Source: Jaltomata sinuosa (Eukaryota; Streptophyta; Magnoliopsida; Solanales; Solanaceae). Taken from it: 64,000 bases of DNA. The position numbers and the translations under genes are program-made. Location of the stretch: positions 1-64,000 of the forward strand of contig QJPP01000686.1 of NCBI GenBank assembly GCA_003996215.1, written 5' to 3'. The notes under the pieces were generated by a model. The model saw only the letters and a list, made by a program, of their open reading frames with translations. It was not told the DNA's origin and did not search any database. Each line of letters starts with the position of its first letter. Position 1 is the first letter of the stretch. Below, piece by piece: positions 1 through 9,372 of this stretch.

Positions 1-1543
1 CAATGGCGATCTGTTCAGAAATCATTTTTATTTTTTCCTGTATTTTAGCAGACTTGAGAGACTCAAATATATTCATGCTAAACAGTTCGTATTGTAAAGA
101 ATCAACATGTTTTTGCTTTAATTTAATCAAAGCGTCTATTTCACGAGTTACAGGCTCCGTGATAAAAGTATAACTGATTTTATTATCTTCATATGAAGCA
201 GAAAACCCTTTTGAATCAATATGAGTAAAAGGATAAATTGCATTTATAAAAGGCGTTCCAAGTATAATTGGAGGATGCAACTGATTTTTTACCAAAAAAA
301 AGAAATGAGGAATGCAAACCTTATTCTGGCAAATTTTTGTATTAGATAATTTGTACTTAATATCTAACGCATGCCCTGAAGCGGATTTAACCATATGCAT
401 AGTTTTTTGAAAATATTTTGAAGGAACAAGACCTTCTTGAATGCAGCTTACATCTGCACCGCTGTCAATCATAGCAATATTAGTAATAGAGAAACTATTA
501 TCAATTAAAATGGTGCATTTAACATACCATTTGTGAGCAGTAACCACCTGCATCATTCCTAAAAACATATTATTTTCAGGATCATTAATGTTAGGTTCTT
601 CAGTACAAACCTCTTTACCTTTCGAAGAGCTGGCAATGGGACTGACATGCTCATAATTTTTCTCAATATGAGAAATCCTTGTATCATGAATGGCCTGATT
701 TCGCTTAAGAAATATGATTTCTTTTTTTAGATTTTCAACTTCTTCTTTTAAATCATTAAAAGAAGCATCCTTTTCAACAAAAGAATTTTTTATCATTAAA
801 CGACTTTCAACCTCCTTTAAAGAATAAGGGGCCTGATAGTCAAAATCATTTTTAATCTTTTCCACAACTGGTTTTGAAGAACTAGCATCTTTAACCGTGG
901 TAAGATTAATAATTTTTTCACGAAGATTATTATCAGTAACTTCTTTTAACAGTTCTATGATATTATCAGATGAGAACATATTAATACTAGAATCTTGAAA
1001 TTGTGACTGAAGTTTGTAGATATCATCTACTTCAGTTTCACAAGTACAGGTATTACCTTGGCAATTGGTGCAATTAACCTGTTCATCATGATCAGAAAAA
1101 TCAATAAGATCAATATTTGATTCAGTATCAGAATATGATTCATAATCTTCATCCGATCCAGAGGTGTATAATAAACTATAAACCTTTTCATGCATGGCTG
1201 GATCAAGTTCTAAAGCTTTAAGCTTATTCAACTTGCAATTTGGAGCAATATGCCCTCGCTTACCGCATTTGTAGCACTTGATTTTAGAAAGATCCCTTCC
1301 TGATCGATCTTTAGTAAATCTATTAGATTTTCGAGAGCTTCTTTTAGCGTCTCTTTCTTCTCTAGACATTCGTCTAGATCTTCGTCTTCGTCTCCTATTG
1401 GAATCTTCAGTCCTAGGAGAGTGATAATACTCTTTTTTACTCGTAGGTTCAGGTAACCCGAACTGAGTACAAAAATCTCCAAGCTGAGATCTTTCCTTAT
1501 GCTTATTCCTTTTAAGCTCTTGTGACATACGAAGCTCATTACA
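1..1543 (-). pseudogene. Endogenous pararetrovirus capsid C-terminus / protease / start of reverse transcriptase (second copy, runs off window)
   Basis: Reading leftwards from 1543 the frame is open to base 1. It holds an arginine-rich tract, a CCHC zinc knuckle (CX2CX4HX4C, about 1234-1277), an acidic region, a coiled-coil-like stretch (about 650-790) and a retropepsin motif IDSGADVS (about 449-471). It then runs through the motif ILGTPFINAIYPF (about 220-260), which leads towards the reverse transcriptase in Caulimoviridae. The last residues, ISEQIA, resemble the start of the RT domain, so RT and RNase H should lie left of the window. The frame has no start codon of its own: a stop lies just upstream at the junction with 1544-1666. 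Compared with the neighbouring copy (1798-3085) this one keeps the expected continuation after the protease. It is a 5'-truncated part of an integrated virus, probably not expressed alone. Confidence 0.8.
256..1543 (-). repeat. Direct repeat, copy 1 (1288 bp) of the viral capsid/protease segment
   Basis: Bases 256-1543 match 1798-3085 at a constant offset of 1542 with only scattered substitutions. The match starts in the protease region (TTCCAAGTATAATTGG) and ends at GAAGCTCATTACA, after which the two copies have unrelated sequence. The offset is a multiple of three, so both copies are read in the same frame. Confidence 0.95.
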
Positions 1544-1666
1544 TTAGACGCTGTTCATAGAAAGAGATAGAACTGGATTGAGAGGATCTTCCTGGGGCTG
1601 ATCTTCCCCTTCCTCTTCCTCGAACATGCCGCCATGGCGGATCCATCCTGTAGAGAAATAGATTAG
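1544..1666 (-). other. Junction segment between viral repeat copies: short arginine/glycine-rich reading, probably viral
   Basis: This 123-bp piece lies between the stop of the 970-codon ORF and the second repeat copy. On the minus strand it reads CTCTACAG followed by an ATG frame beginning MDPPWRHVRGRGRGRS, which stops at the junction with the repeat. The CTCTACAG-ATG context looks like a 3' splice site and the basic RG-rich start could be part of another viral gene. I cannot name that gene. It is more likely a rearranged piece of the same virus than host DNA, but this is inference. Confidence 0.4.
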
Positions 1667-4579
1667 TCATTCAGAAAAATAATCTGTAAAATCTTCTCTT
1701 ACTACTTCTGAGTAGTCGTGAATAGAGAAATCCTCATCTTCTCTAATCAAAATATCTTCAATCATTTTATTAATAATGATCTTTTTAAGATCTTCTGTTC
1801 CAAGTATAATTGGAGGATGCAACTGATTTTTTACCAGAAAAAAGAAATGAGGAATGCAAACCTTATTCTGGCAAATTTTTGTATTAGATAATTTATACTT
1901 AATATCTAACGCATGCCCTGAAGCGGATTTAACCATATGCGTAGTTTTTTGAAAATATTTTGAAGGAACAAGACCTTCTTGAATGCAGCTTACATCTGCA
2001 CCGCTGTCAATCATAGCAATATTAGTAATAGAGAAACTATTATCAATTAAAATGGTGCATTTAACATACCATTTGTGAGCAGTAACAACCTGCATCATTC
2101 CTAAAAACATATTATTTTCAGGATCATTAATGTTAGGTTCTTCAGTACAAACCTCTTTACCTTTCGAAGAGCTGGCAATGGGACTGACATGCTCATAATT
2201 TTTCTCAATCTGAGAAATCCTTGTATCATGAATGGCCTGATTTCGCTTAAGAAATATGATCTCTTTTTTTAGATTTTCAACTTCTTCTTTTAAATCATTA
2301 AAAGAAGCATCCTTTTCAACAAAAGAATTTTTTATCATTAAACGACTTTCAACCTCCTTTAAAGAATAAGGGGCCTGATAGTCAAAATCATTTTTAATCT
2401 TTTCCACAACTGGTTTTGAAGAACTAGCATCTTTAACCGTGGTAAGATTAATAATTTTTTCACGAAGATTATTATCAGTAACTTCTTTTAACAGTTCTAT
2501 GATATTATCAGATGAGAACATATTAATACTAGAATCTTGAAATTGTGACTGAAGTTTGTAGATATCATCTACTTCAGTTTCACAAGTACATGTATTACCT
2601 TGGCAAGTGGTGCAATTAACCTGTTCATCATGATCAGAAAAATCAATAAGATCAATATTTGATTCAGTATCAGAATATGATTCATAATCTTCATCCGATC
2701 CAGAGGTGTATAATAAACTATAAACCTTTTCATGCATGGCTGGATCAAGTTCTAAAGCTTTAAGCTTATTCAACTTGCAATTTGGAGCAATATGCCCTCG
2801 CTTACCGCATTTGTAGCACTTGATTTTAGAAAGATCCCTTCCTGATCGATCTTTAGTAAATCTATTAGATTTTCGAGAGCTTCTTTTAGCGTCTCTTTCT
2901 TCTCTAGACATTCGTCTAGATCTTCGTCTTCGTCTCCTATTGGAATCTTCAGTCCTAGGAGAGTGATAATACTCTTTTTTACTTGTAGGTTCAGGTAACC
3001 CGAACTGAGTACAAAAATCTCCAAGCTGAGATCTTTCCTTATGCTTATTCCTTTTAAGCTCTTGTGACATACGAAGCTCATTACAAAGATTTAATCCTTC
3101 TTGAGTGCAAACTCCTATTAGTTTACCATAAGTGTATTCCTGATAAGGAATTTCAATATGGTCTCCTCTTAGGACCTTACGAACCCTTTCTGCGAATAAA
3201 GAAGGAAGGCCGTCTATAAACTTAGCTTTCCAAAATCCAAATTTATTTTCGGGTAATTCCATAACCCGACTTAGAAACGTATCTTTGTACCATCTCCATT
3301 TGGTCAATGTAGGACATTTTAGACCATTGAGTAAAGTACGAATTGTTTCATAAGAAGAGGTAAATCTACCATTAAAATGTTCTAAGATAGTGACTACCAG
3401 AGTATAAACAGCGTCTTCTCTATCTCTTTCTAATTTAAAACCTAAGTTATCAACTCCTTCATCAGCTGCAATAGCATTAATGATAGTGGCTTTATCCTTT
3501 GTACTTAAGTAATTATCCCACCAGCCTCTCAGCTGTCCTGTGAAACCTGCAACAATCATTTTGCAAATAGTTCTATCACTATTTTTGGTGCTTTTGCAAA
3601 TGGTTGAATACATAAGCATCCTATGCACCAGAATGGTTAACTGCCTATCACTTAATCCATCGAGGTTCCATTCGTAAATTTCAGAACCACTGTAAGACGT
3701 ATTAGTCTGGTTCCAATCTCGTTCCTCTATCAAAACATCTTGAGGAGTTGGACGAGGGTAATAAAATGTATTCATGGCTGGTTTAGCATACCCAGAATTT
3801 TTTCGAGGATATCCTTTGAGTTTATTAAACTCCGAAGAAACATGATTTTTAAATTCATTCGTTTGTTCTATCTTTTCTGAAAACTCATGTGATAAATCTA
3901 TTGGTTTAATTTTTAAACCTGAAAACTTTTTATCAAGAAGTTCTTCTAACTCATTCATAGATTTAATCTTAAAATCATTGATTTCAGGGGGTCTTTGAAT
4001 AAAAGCAGGAACCAATTCTGCTCTACTAGTTGAAGCAATTTCAATTACTTTGCTAGTTGAAGCAATATTGGTTTTAGCTATATCATCCTTTATATCTTTT
4101 ATCAAAGTAGTCATCTTTTCAAGTTTTTCATCTAGAGAACCAATATGTTCTCCCAAAACTTTTACATATAAACTTAAATAATTATTTTGAGAAATAATCT
4201 TATTAATTTCAGAAATACTTATAGAAGCTATTTCTTCCTCAACGAGTTTTTGAAATGCGTGGAAAGTAATACCCGTATTATTAGGTAAAATAAAAGCAGA
4301 TTGGGGAGGATAAACCTGCGTAAGAATCTTACCGTCTACCTCACGATAAGTTCTTTCAATAACCTTGATATATAAAGGTAAATAAGTGGTCATAAACCAT
4401 GGAACAAAATGCATTATTTCATTATGCAAAGCACAAGTTTCGTAAAACTCTTGAGAGATATTGTTCATATCCTCTTTATCGTAAGAATTAAAAAAACCAA
4501 GTTTTAAACTTGTTCCATTTTTTATCAAAAAATTCATTTTGAATTTGTTTCCTTGCCAGGGAACCTGGGCTAAAATCAA
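1667..4579 (-). CDS. Endogenous pararetrovirus capsid-protease polyprotein (3'-rearranged)
   Basis: An uninterrupted 970-codon ORF. The capsid core sits at about residues 290-500, with the caulimovirid-type signatures LRGWWDNYL and FIDGLPSLFAERV. A basic run (RRRRRRSRR) lies at about 550-570, a CCHC zinc knuckle (CYKCGKRGHIAPNC) at about 587-600, acidic and coiled-coil segments at 600-810, and the aspartic protease DSGADVS at about 857. Caulimoviridae capsids package DNA and the protease cleaves the polyprotein. Here the frame leaves the expected ILGTPFINA sequence after ILGT and ends in about 40 unrelated residues, so RT and RNase H are not joined to it. The ATG at 4579 lies 16 bases beyond the end of the movement-protein frame, the usual compact viral spacing. 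The long open frame suggests recent insertion or little decay. The closest group is probably solendovirus-like, judged from memory only. Confidence 0.85.
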   Translation of the reverse strand: MILAQVPWQGNKFKMNFLIKNGTSLKLGFFNSYDKEDMNNISQEFYETCALHNEIMHFVPWFMTTYLPLYIKVIERTYREVDGKILTQVYPPQSAFILPNNTGITFHAFQKLVEEEIASISISEINKIISQNNYLSLYVKVLGEHIGSLDEKLEKMTTLIKDIKDDIAKTNIASTSKVIEIASTSRAELVPAFIQRPPEINDFKIKSMNELEELLDKKFSGLKIKPIDLSHEFSEKIEQTNEFKNHVSSEFNKLKGYPRKNSGYAKPAMNTFYYPRPTPQDVLIEERDWNQTNTSYSGSEIYEWNLDGLSDRQLTILVHRMLMYSTICKSTKNSDRTICKMIVAGFTGQLRGWWDNYLSTKDKATIINAIAADEGVDNLGFKLERDREDAVYTLVVTILEHFNGRFTSSYETIRTLLNGLKCPTLTKWRWYKDTFLSRVMELPENKFGFWKAKFIDGLPSLFAERVRKVLRGDHIEIPYQEYTYGKLIGVCTQEGLNLCNELRMSQELKRNKHKERSQLGDFCTQFGLPEPTSKKEYYHSPRTEDSNRRRRRRSRRMSREERDAKRSSRKSNRFTKDRSGRDLSKIKCYKCGKRGHIAPNCKLNKLKALELDPAMHEKVYSLLYTSGSDEDYESYSDTESNIDLIDFSDHDEQVNCTTCQGNTCTCETEVDDIYKLQSQFQDSSINMFSSDNIIELLKEVTDNNLREKIINLTTVKDASSSKPVVEKIKNDFDYQAPYSLKEVESRLMIKNSFVEKDASFNDLKEEVENLKKEIIFLKRNQAIHDTRISQIEKNYEHVSPIASSSKGKEVCTEEPNINDPENNMFLGMMQVVTAHKWYVKCTILIDNSFSITNIAMIDSGADVSCIQEGLVPSKYFQKTTHMVKSASGHALDIKYKLSNTKICQNKVCIPHFFFLVKNQLHPPIILGTEDLKKIIINKMIEDILIREDEDFSIHDYSEVVREDFTDYFSE
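1798..3085 (-). repeat. Direct repeat, copy 2 (1288 bp), inside the capsid-protease ORF
   Basis: Partner of 256-1543. Differences include GTAACAACC versus GTAACCACC and one base change near the zinc knuckle (ACTTGTAGG versus ACTCGTAGG). Left of 1798 the sequence no longer matches copy 1, so the duplication boundary is also the point where the protease frame goes wrong. Confidence 0.95.
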
Positions 4580-4594
4580 TTTGGTGTGGAATCA

Positions 4595-5845
4595 TTAACA
4601 CTTATTAATATCAAACTCCATTTCAGAGGGAGTAGGAAAGTCCTTATCAGAACTATCATCATGCATATTATCAGCCTGCACAATATTAGAACCTGGGCTA
4701 ATCTTAACCTTTTCAATAGCAGCGTTATTATCAGATTCTATCGTATGAAGAGAAGCAGCCCTATTTCTTGCTGGACCATAAATAGGGTCGATAGGTGAAA
4801 TATGCTGAATATTAGTCATAGATCTATGACCAAGAGATCTTCTGTTATAAACAGTACTTACCGGAGGCATGAGTCTATGTGTAGACAAAGACTGCCTATG
4901 AGGAGCATAGCTACCTTCTGTAAATTGAATACAGACCCTACCATCGGGATCTTGCGCAACATGAGAATACTCAGAATTCGTAACTGTATCAGTTAATTGA
5001 TTTGGAGATATAACCGAATCAAGAGTCCAAGTTACTGGAAAATTAATTTCTTCCTATTTAATAGGTCTCCTAGTAGTGACCTTGGATTTGGCGAAATTAG
5101 TTTCCACCAAAATAGTTTGATCGGAAGTGTCGTATAACTTACATTTCGGATTCAGAGTAGATAACAATTTAAAATAAATTCTATAAGAAAGACTAATAAG
5201 TTCTGAACCTGGCATATAGTTATAACCATTGGTTTTAACATTTAATGTCAAAGCATCCAGAATATTAACATCAGATAACGATAATTGCAAATTTGGTTGC
5301 GTATTGAAATAAACCGGACCATAGGCCACAGTGGATTCAATTGAACCCATAAGAGACTGTCTAAAATTTAAATTTCTAGCATCCCTGAGAGCTGCCAAAA
5401 AGGTCTCTGGTAACCCTTTAAGGGTAAGAGGTTTAAAAGCAATTTGAACCATGCCAATATGCAAATAGTTATACTGATTCTTATAAAGATTAACATCATG
5501 TTTATTTAATAAACGAATAGTCTGTTCAGAAGAATTCAAAGCTAAAGATTGCTCTATTGTTTTAATCAACTGTTTTGTAGAAAGTTTATCAAACCAACCA
5601 TAATCATAAATGGTTCTAATCGGAACTTTAGGAATCGTCCATTTGTTTAACAAATCAAGGTTTTGAGGTATATCAACCTCTTCAAGTCTAGTACTTTTAG
5701 TACTACTTTGTTCTCCGAGATCCATAAAACAATTAAGTTCTATATCTATATCTAGTATTTTCACATCTATCTCATATATACCATGAACAGTGTCTGGGCT
5801 CTGATACCAAAAGGCAGGATCGGAGATCGGGCGGTAATCCGCCAT
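4595..5845 (-). pseudogene. Endogenous pararetrovirus movement protein, one in-frame amber stop
   Basis: The frame from ATG at 5845 gives 263 residues to a TAG at 5054-5056. It resumes in the same frame to a stop at 4595, about 416 codons in all. The N-terminal two thirds carry the 30K-type cell-to-cell movement protein core of caulimoviruses (for example WTIPKVPIRTIYDYGWFDKL, LKGLPETFLAALRDARN and SIESTVAYGPVYFN). The C-terminal part beyond the stop (STHRLMPPVSTVYNRRSLG) is low-complexity and probably disordered. Movement proteins modify plasmodesmata. The lone stop looks like a point mutation in a formerly continuous gene; a true short protein ending at 5054 is the alternative. It lies 16 bp upstream of the capsid ORF on the same strand. 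The gene start overlaps the viral primer-binding site. Confidence 0.8.
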
Positions 5846-5884
5846 AATCTATGATCTAGCATTTTCACATCTATCTCATATATA
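5751..5884. repeat. 30-bp direct repeat flanking the movement-protein start
   Basis: Bases 5751-5780 and 5855-5884 are the same 30-bp sequence (TCTAG[T/C]ATTTTCACATC...) with one difference. The first copy is movement-protein coding sequence; the second lies upstream of the ATG. This marks a rearrangement breakpoint at the 5' end of the viral segment. Confidence 0.85.
5797..5809 (-). promoter_or_regulatory. tRNA-Met primer-binding site of the pararetrovirus
   Basis: The minus strand reads TGGTATCAGAGCC, the complement of the 3' end of plant initiator tRNA-Met and the site where caulimovirid minus-strand DNA synthesis starts. It lies about 36 bases inside the movement-protein frame, where it encodes the residues around WYQSP. 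By convention this marks position 1 of the circular viral genome. Confidence 0.85.
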
Positions 5885-6086
5885 ATCAGAAGTTTTTACC
5901 TTTACAGTTATAAAGTTTATCCTTTATATACCTTTATAAAGTTTATCCTTTATATAAAGTTTATCCTTTATATAAAGTTTTTACCTTTACAGATTCTTAC
6001 ACAGGTTTATCCTTTATATACCTTTACCTTTATACTTATTTACCTTTATATATATGATGCTATATATAAAGTTAAAAACTTTATAT
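5885..6086. repeat. AT-rich imperfect tandem repeat (AAAGTTTATCCTTTATAT-type)
   Basis: A run of short units such as AAAGTTTATCCTTTATAT and ACCTTTATATA repeated irregularly. It separates the main viral copy from the movement-protein fragment at 6087. No coding potential. AT-rich simple repeats are common companions of integrated pararetroviruses in Solanaceae. Confidence 0.75.
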
Positions 6087-6346
6087 AAAGGTCTCTGGTA
6101 ACCCTTTAAGGGTAAGAGGTTTAAAAGCAATTTGAACCATGCCAATATGCAAATAGTTATACTGATTCTTATAAAGATTAACATCATGTTTATTTAATAA
6201 ACGAATAGTCTGTTCAGAAGAATTCAAAGCTAAAGATTGCTCTGTTGTTTTAATCAACTGTTTTGTAGAAAGTTTATCAAACCAACCATAATCATAAATG
6301 GTTCTAATCGGAACTTTAGGAATCGTCCATTTGTTTAACAAATCAA

Positions 6347-6351
<5 letters not shown>
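6087..6351 (-). pseudogene. Duplicated internal fragment of the viral movement protein
   Basis: This matches 5399-5663 at a constant offset of 688 with very few changes (for example ATT to GTT, I to T). It is open in the movement-protein frame but has no native start or end. It is bounded by AT-rich repeats on the left and a (TA)n tract on the right, so it is a broken-off piece rather than a gene. Confidence 0.9.

Positions 6352-6405
<54 letters not shown>
6351..6405. repeat. (TA)n microsatellite at the viral boundary
   Basis: About 27 TA units directly adjoin the movement-protein fragment. Beyond it the sequence shows no viral similarity. TA-repeat flanks are known from several plant endogenous pararetroviruses, so this is probably the right-hand edge of the integration locus. 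Confidence 0.9.
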
Positions 6406-6407
<2 letters not shown>

Positions 6408-6789
6408 TAAATATTTAATTTAATATCATTTATAAAGGCCCTTATTTGTTTAGTATAAATTTTTAGATTTTGATAATTAGCTTTTATTTTAAAATTTTAA
6501 TATAACCATGTGATTACACTTGTACAACCAAACAGTACACTTATAATTATATTGTAATTACATTGTGGCAACCAAACAGGTCGTTGTAATTACTAGGTTG
6601 TGTAATTACTAGGCTGGTAATTACTACCCTAGTAATTACACCAATTCTAATTACCAGGTGGCTTTCCAAACAGACCCTTAATGAAATACACTTGTGAACA
6701 AGATGATAGTTCTTTACCAAGAAATCACTTGAGCCCCTGTCAATGAAAGCATACCGCAATCATTTGCACAAAAGATTTTTATAATTTAC
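6406..6789. repeat. Non-coding AT-rich DNA with a MITE-like segment (about 6485-6680)
   Basis: Several copies of GTAATTAC and TAGTAATTAC occur with ACCAAACAG/CCAAACAGACC ends, a pattern seen at the ends of plant MITEs. I see no clean pair of terminal inverted repeats or target duplication, so the family is open. No gene is visible. Confidence 0.35.
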
Positions 6790-7460
6790 CCTCACGCTAT
6801 GACTCTCATAAGTCTTAACTTTAACTGTCGTTTATACTCTACAACATTAGCTGTCACAATCTTCCTAAATTTTTTGTACTCTCAAAGACCATTACAAGCT
6901 CAAATATAGACACTTCACAGTCTTCATCCTATATATCATTTTTTTGCTTTTCCTTTTAGAAGGTAAATCTACTCTCCTACCAGCTTCTACATATCAAGCT
7001 ACTTTATACTATTATCACTCCAACAACTAGAGTTATCAAGATATTCCTCATCTCCATCCAATTTATCTACATATTTATTAGCCTTGTCTTTTTCAATATC
7101 TCAAAATTCTCTATTTATATACCAGTCTTTCCATGTGGTATTTCTTCAATTTCAACAACCTTTTTCTTCTGTCTTTTAGTTTTTCTTTCTTATCTAAAAC
7201 CTCTCAACTTCTCATTTACATCTGAACCATCTTCTAGAGGTATATCCTCCATATGTAAATCACTATTCAAAAAATCTGATAAATCACCCTTTACATCAAC
7301 ATTTTCTAGGTTAGCAGAATCACCAACATTTTTCTAAGTTACAACCTCACTAACACCCTCTTCTACTATGTTAGTAGCTTCAATCGTTTTCAACTAGGTA
7401 AACAACCTCACCTACATCAACACCCTTATTTAATGACATCGTTTTACTTTTTGTAACTCC
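6790..7460 (-). pseudogene. MULE (Mutator-like) transposase gene, decayed N-terminal region
   Basis: With frameshifts and stops, the minus strand reads pieces typical of the N-terminal part of Solanaceae MuDR-type transposases. These are an acidic segment (LHMEDIPLEDGSDV), then EIEEIPHGKTG, then KLDGDEEYLD followed by a serine/aspartate run, then LPSKRKSKK and a CEVSIFEL-like piece. The DDE catalytic core and SWIM finger are absent here. Many stops show it is dead. The assignment is from family memory and could be checked by a protein search. Confidence 0.55.
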
Positions 7461-8648
7461 GGGTACAACTAGAAAACCAATTCGGTCCCTCATTATCAAC
7501 AACTAATTCATTCAATACGTGATTGATTAATACTTCAAGGTTTTCTCATGTTTTAAATCTTTTATTAGGTTAGGAAATGTAGATCGAACTTAATCACATG
7601 AAATTTTTTAGTTAATGTATCTTGATAATAAACCCCTAAGAGTAACATGCCCGCCCCAATTTTTCTTTTAGTATAATATAACAACTTCAATATAGAAAAA
7701 TGGTCCTTATCTATATACTTGAGGGCTGACACACATTTTTCAACATAAGTAGGGATATGAATCTTCGAAAAGGTCCAGGGATATGAATCTTGGAAAAAGT
7801 CCTCCCATGGTGTATTTTTTTAGATATGATCTCCTCCATATGGTCAATTATTAGGGTAATTCTGAGAAATATTCAACAAAGCGATTAAAGTAACAGAACA
7901 TACTCACACCACTCACTCACTAGCTCAAATGACTAAAAAATAAAACTTTAATACATATATTTTTTGAAATGATAAAAGGAAATAGTATAAAAGGGACAGA
8001 ATATTCTCAAACCACAACCCCAAAGATGAGAACAAAAAAACCTATCTTCTTAACACATTTTGAGAAATGATTTACAAAAAAAAAATAAAGGGATAATCTA
8101 GGTAAAAACACTTATACGAAGAAATTTTTTCAAAAAGTGACATGGAATAACCCTTTCATCTTCAATTTTGAATCGTCGTGGATTGAATCTCTAGAGAGAG
8201 AAGTTGGGGAGAGAGAAATGGGGTTATGTTTAACAAAAGGGATATATTAGAGTCATTTACCATTTTAATCAAATAATTTTTTTTGTTGTGGAAAATCCCA
8301 TGTGGATTAATATTAACACATGAGAAGTATTAAATGGTAGATTATTTCACATTAGTGTCGCTTGTTTACACGCGCTCGAGCCTTATACAAAATGAGCAAA
8401 AAGTGTTTAAGTAATTCAAATGTGGAACGATAAAAGTGTTCAATAGGTATAAGATTAGATTAAGAGGTCTAAGTGAATTCTATGAATACGTTAAGAGGTC
8501 GTCGATGGCTTAAGGTTCTAATAAAAATATACAAGTTAATCTCCTCCTCTCTAGTCTCTATTCGTCCTCTTTTCACCAAGCTGATCAATTGATTTGATTT
8601 CCTTGGATTCGTTGTTTTCGTATACCAACATTATGAAGGTAAACTATT
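7461..8648. other. AT-rich intergenic DNA, no gene recognised
   Basis: No open frame of note on either strand. Around 8090-8500 the sequence is somewhat more complex and includes CACGCGCTCGAGCC, a string I associate with Mutator-type element ends in Solanaceae; this is weak. No promoter or RNA gene could be identified. Confidence 0.4.
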
Positions 8649-9372
8649 TTTATATTATTGATTTATTGCTAAGAGAATTTTATTTACTATTTTATTTCTA
8701 AATTAGCAAAATAATTTTTTGTTAGTGTTATTTTATCTCTACATTACCAAAATTAGATGCATAATATAAAAAAGGTTAGATATAAAACTACGCCATTAGG
8801 GTAATCATGCTTACGTGTCTTTTAATTGATCTCAACTGATATTTATATTCTCTAATCTTGAGTGTGCACAAATAAAAAACTTGTACTCCCTATGTCCTAT
8901 ATTAGTTGCTCATGATACTAAAAATAGTTGTCCCATATTAATTGACCATCTTACTAAATAAAGAAAACATTAATTAAAATTTTCCTAGATTACCCTTGCA
9001 ATTAATTCTTTTTGAAAATGTTCACATTTGTTTGTAAAGTTTCAAAGAAGTTTTTTAAAAGGTAAATTAGTAAAACAAACTTCTTATTTATTATTTCTTA
9101 ATATGCGTTTAAAAGAAAAGTGTGCAAATAAAATGGGACGGAGGGAGTATAAAGTTGAGACGGAGGTAGTAAGTTTTTGGCAATATTTTTCCAAATGGGT
9201 AGATATGGTTTCAATTTCAAAATGCCCTTTCACTTGTTTGTTTTTTTCCTAGCCTTTTTATTTTTAAGTTTCTAGCTTGATTTTTTTACTATTTTTGGAT
9301 AACTGTGCAGAGCTGACTCTAGCGGCAAACATATGATGATATGGTTTAAATTTCAAAATGCCCTTTCAAAAC
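8649..9372 (+). repeat. Duplicate of the TDP2 5' flank (copy A)
   Basis: This matches 18333-19149, the sequence directly upstream of the TDP2 start codon, over more than 700 bp with few changes and one 92-bp length difference. The match includes the internal Stowaway MITE and ends at CCCTTTCAAAAC, after which the organelle insertion begins. The matching start-codon region resumes at 11997. Confidence 0.9.
8886..9147. mobile_element. Stowaway-type MITE (262 bp), TA target duplication
   Basis: It begins CTCCCTATGTCCTATATTA and ends TGGGACGGAGGGAG, inverted ends of the CTCCCTCCGTCCCAT family, flanked on both sides by TA. Stowaway elements are non-autonomous Tc1/mariner relatives. The same insertion is present at 18571, so it predates the duplication. 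Confidence 0.85.

Noticed and set aside
1228..1539. 103-codon frame repeated at 2770-3081
   Set aside because: It overlaps the capsid zinc-knuckle region in another frame of the same strand. Its conservation only reflects the 1288-bp duplication, not a separate gene.
4586..4996. Plus-strand frames opposite the movement protein
   Set aside because: Shadows of the viral coding strand; no domain, and the minus frame has clear viral similarity.
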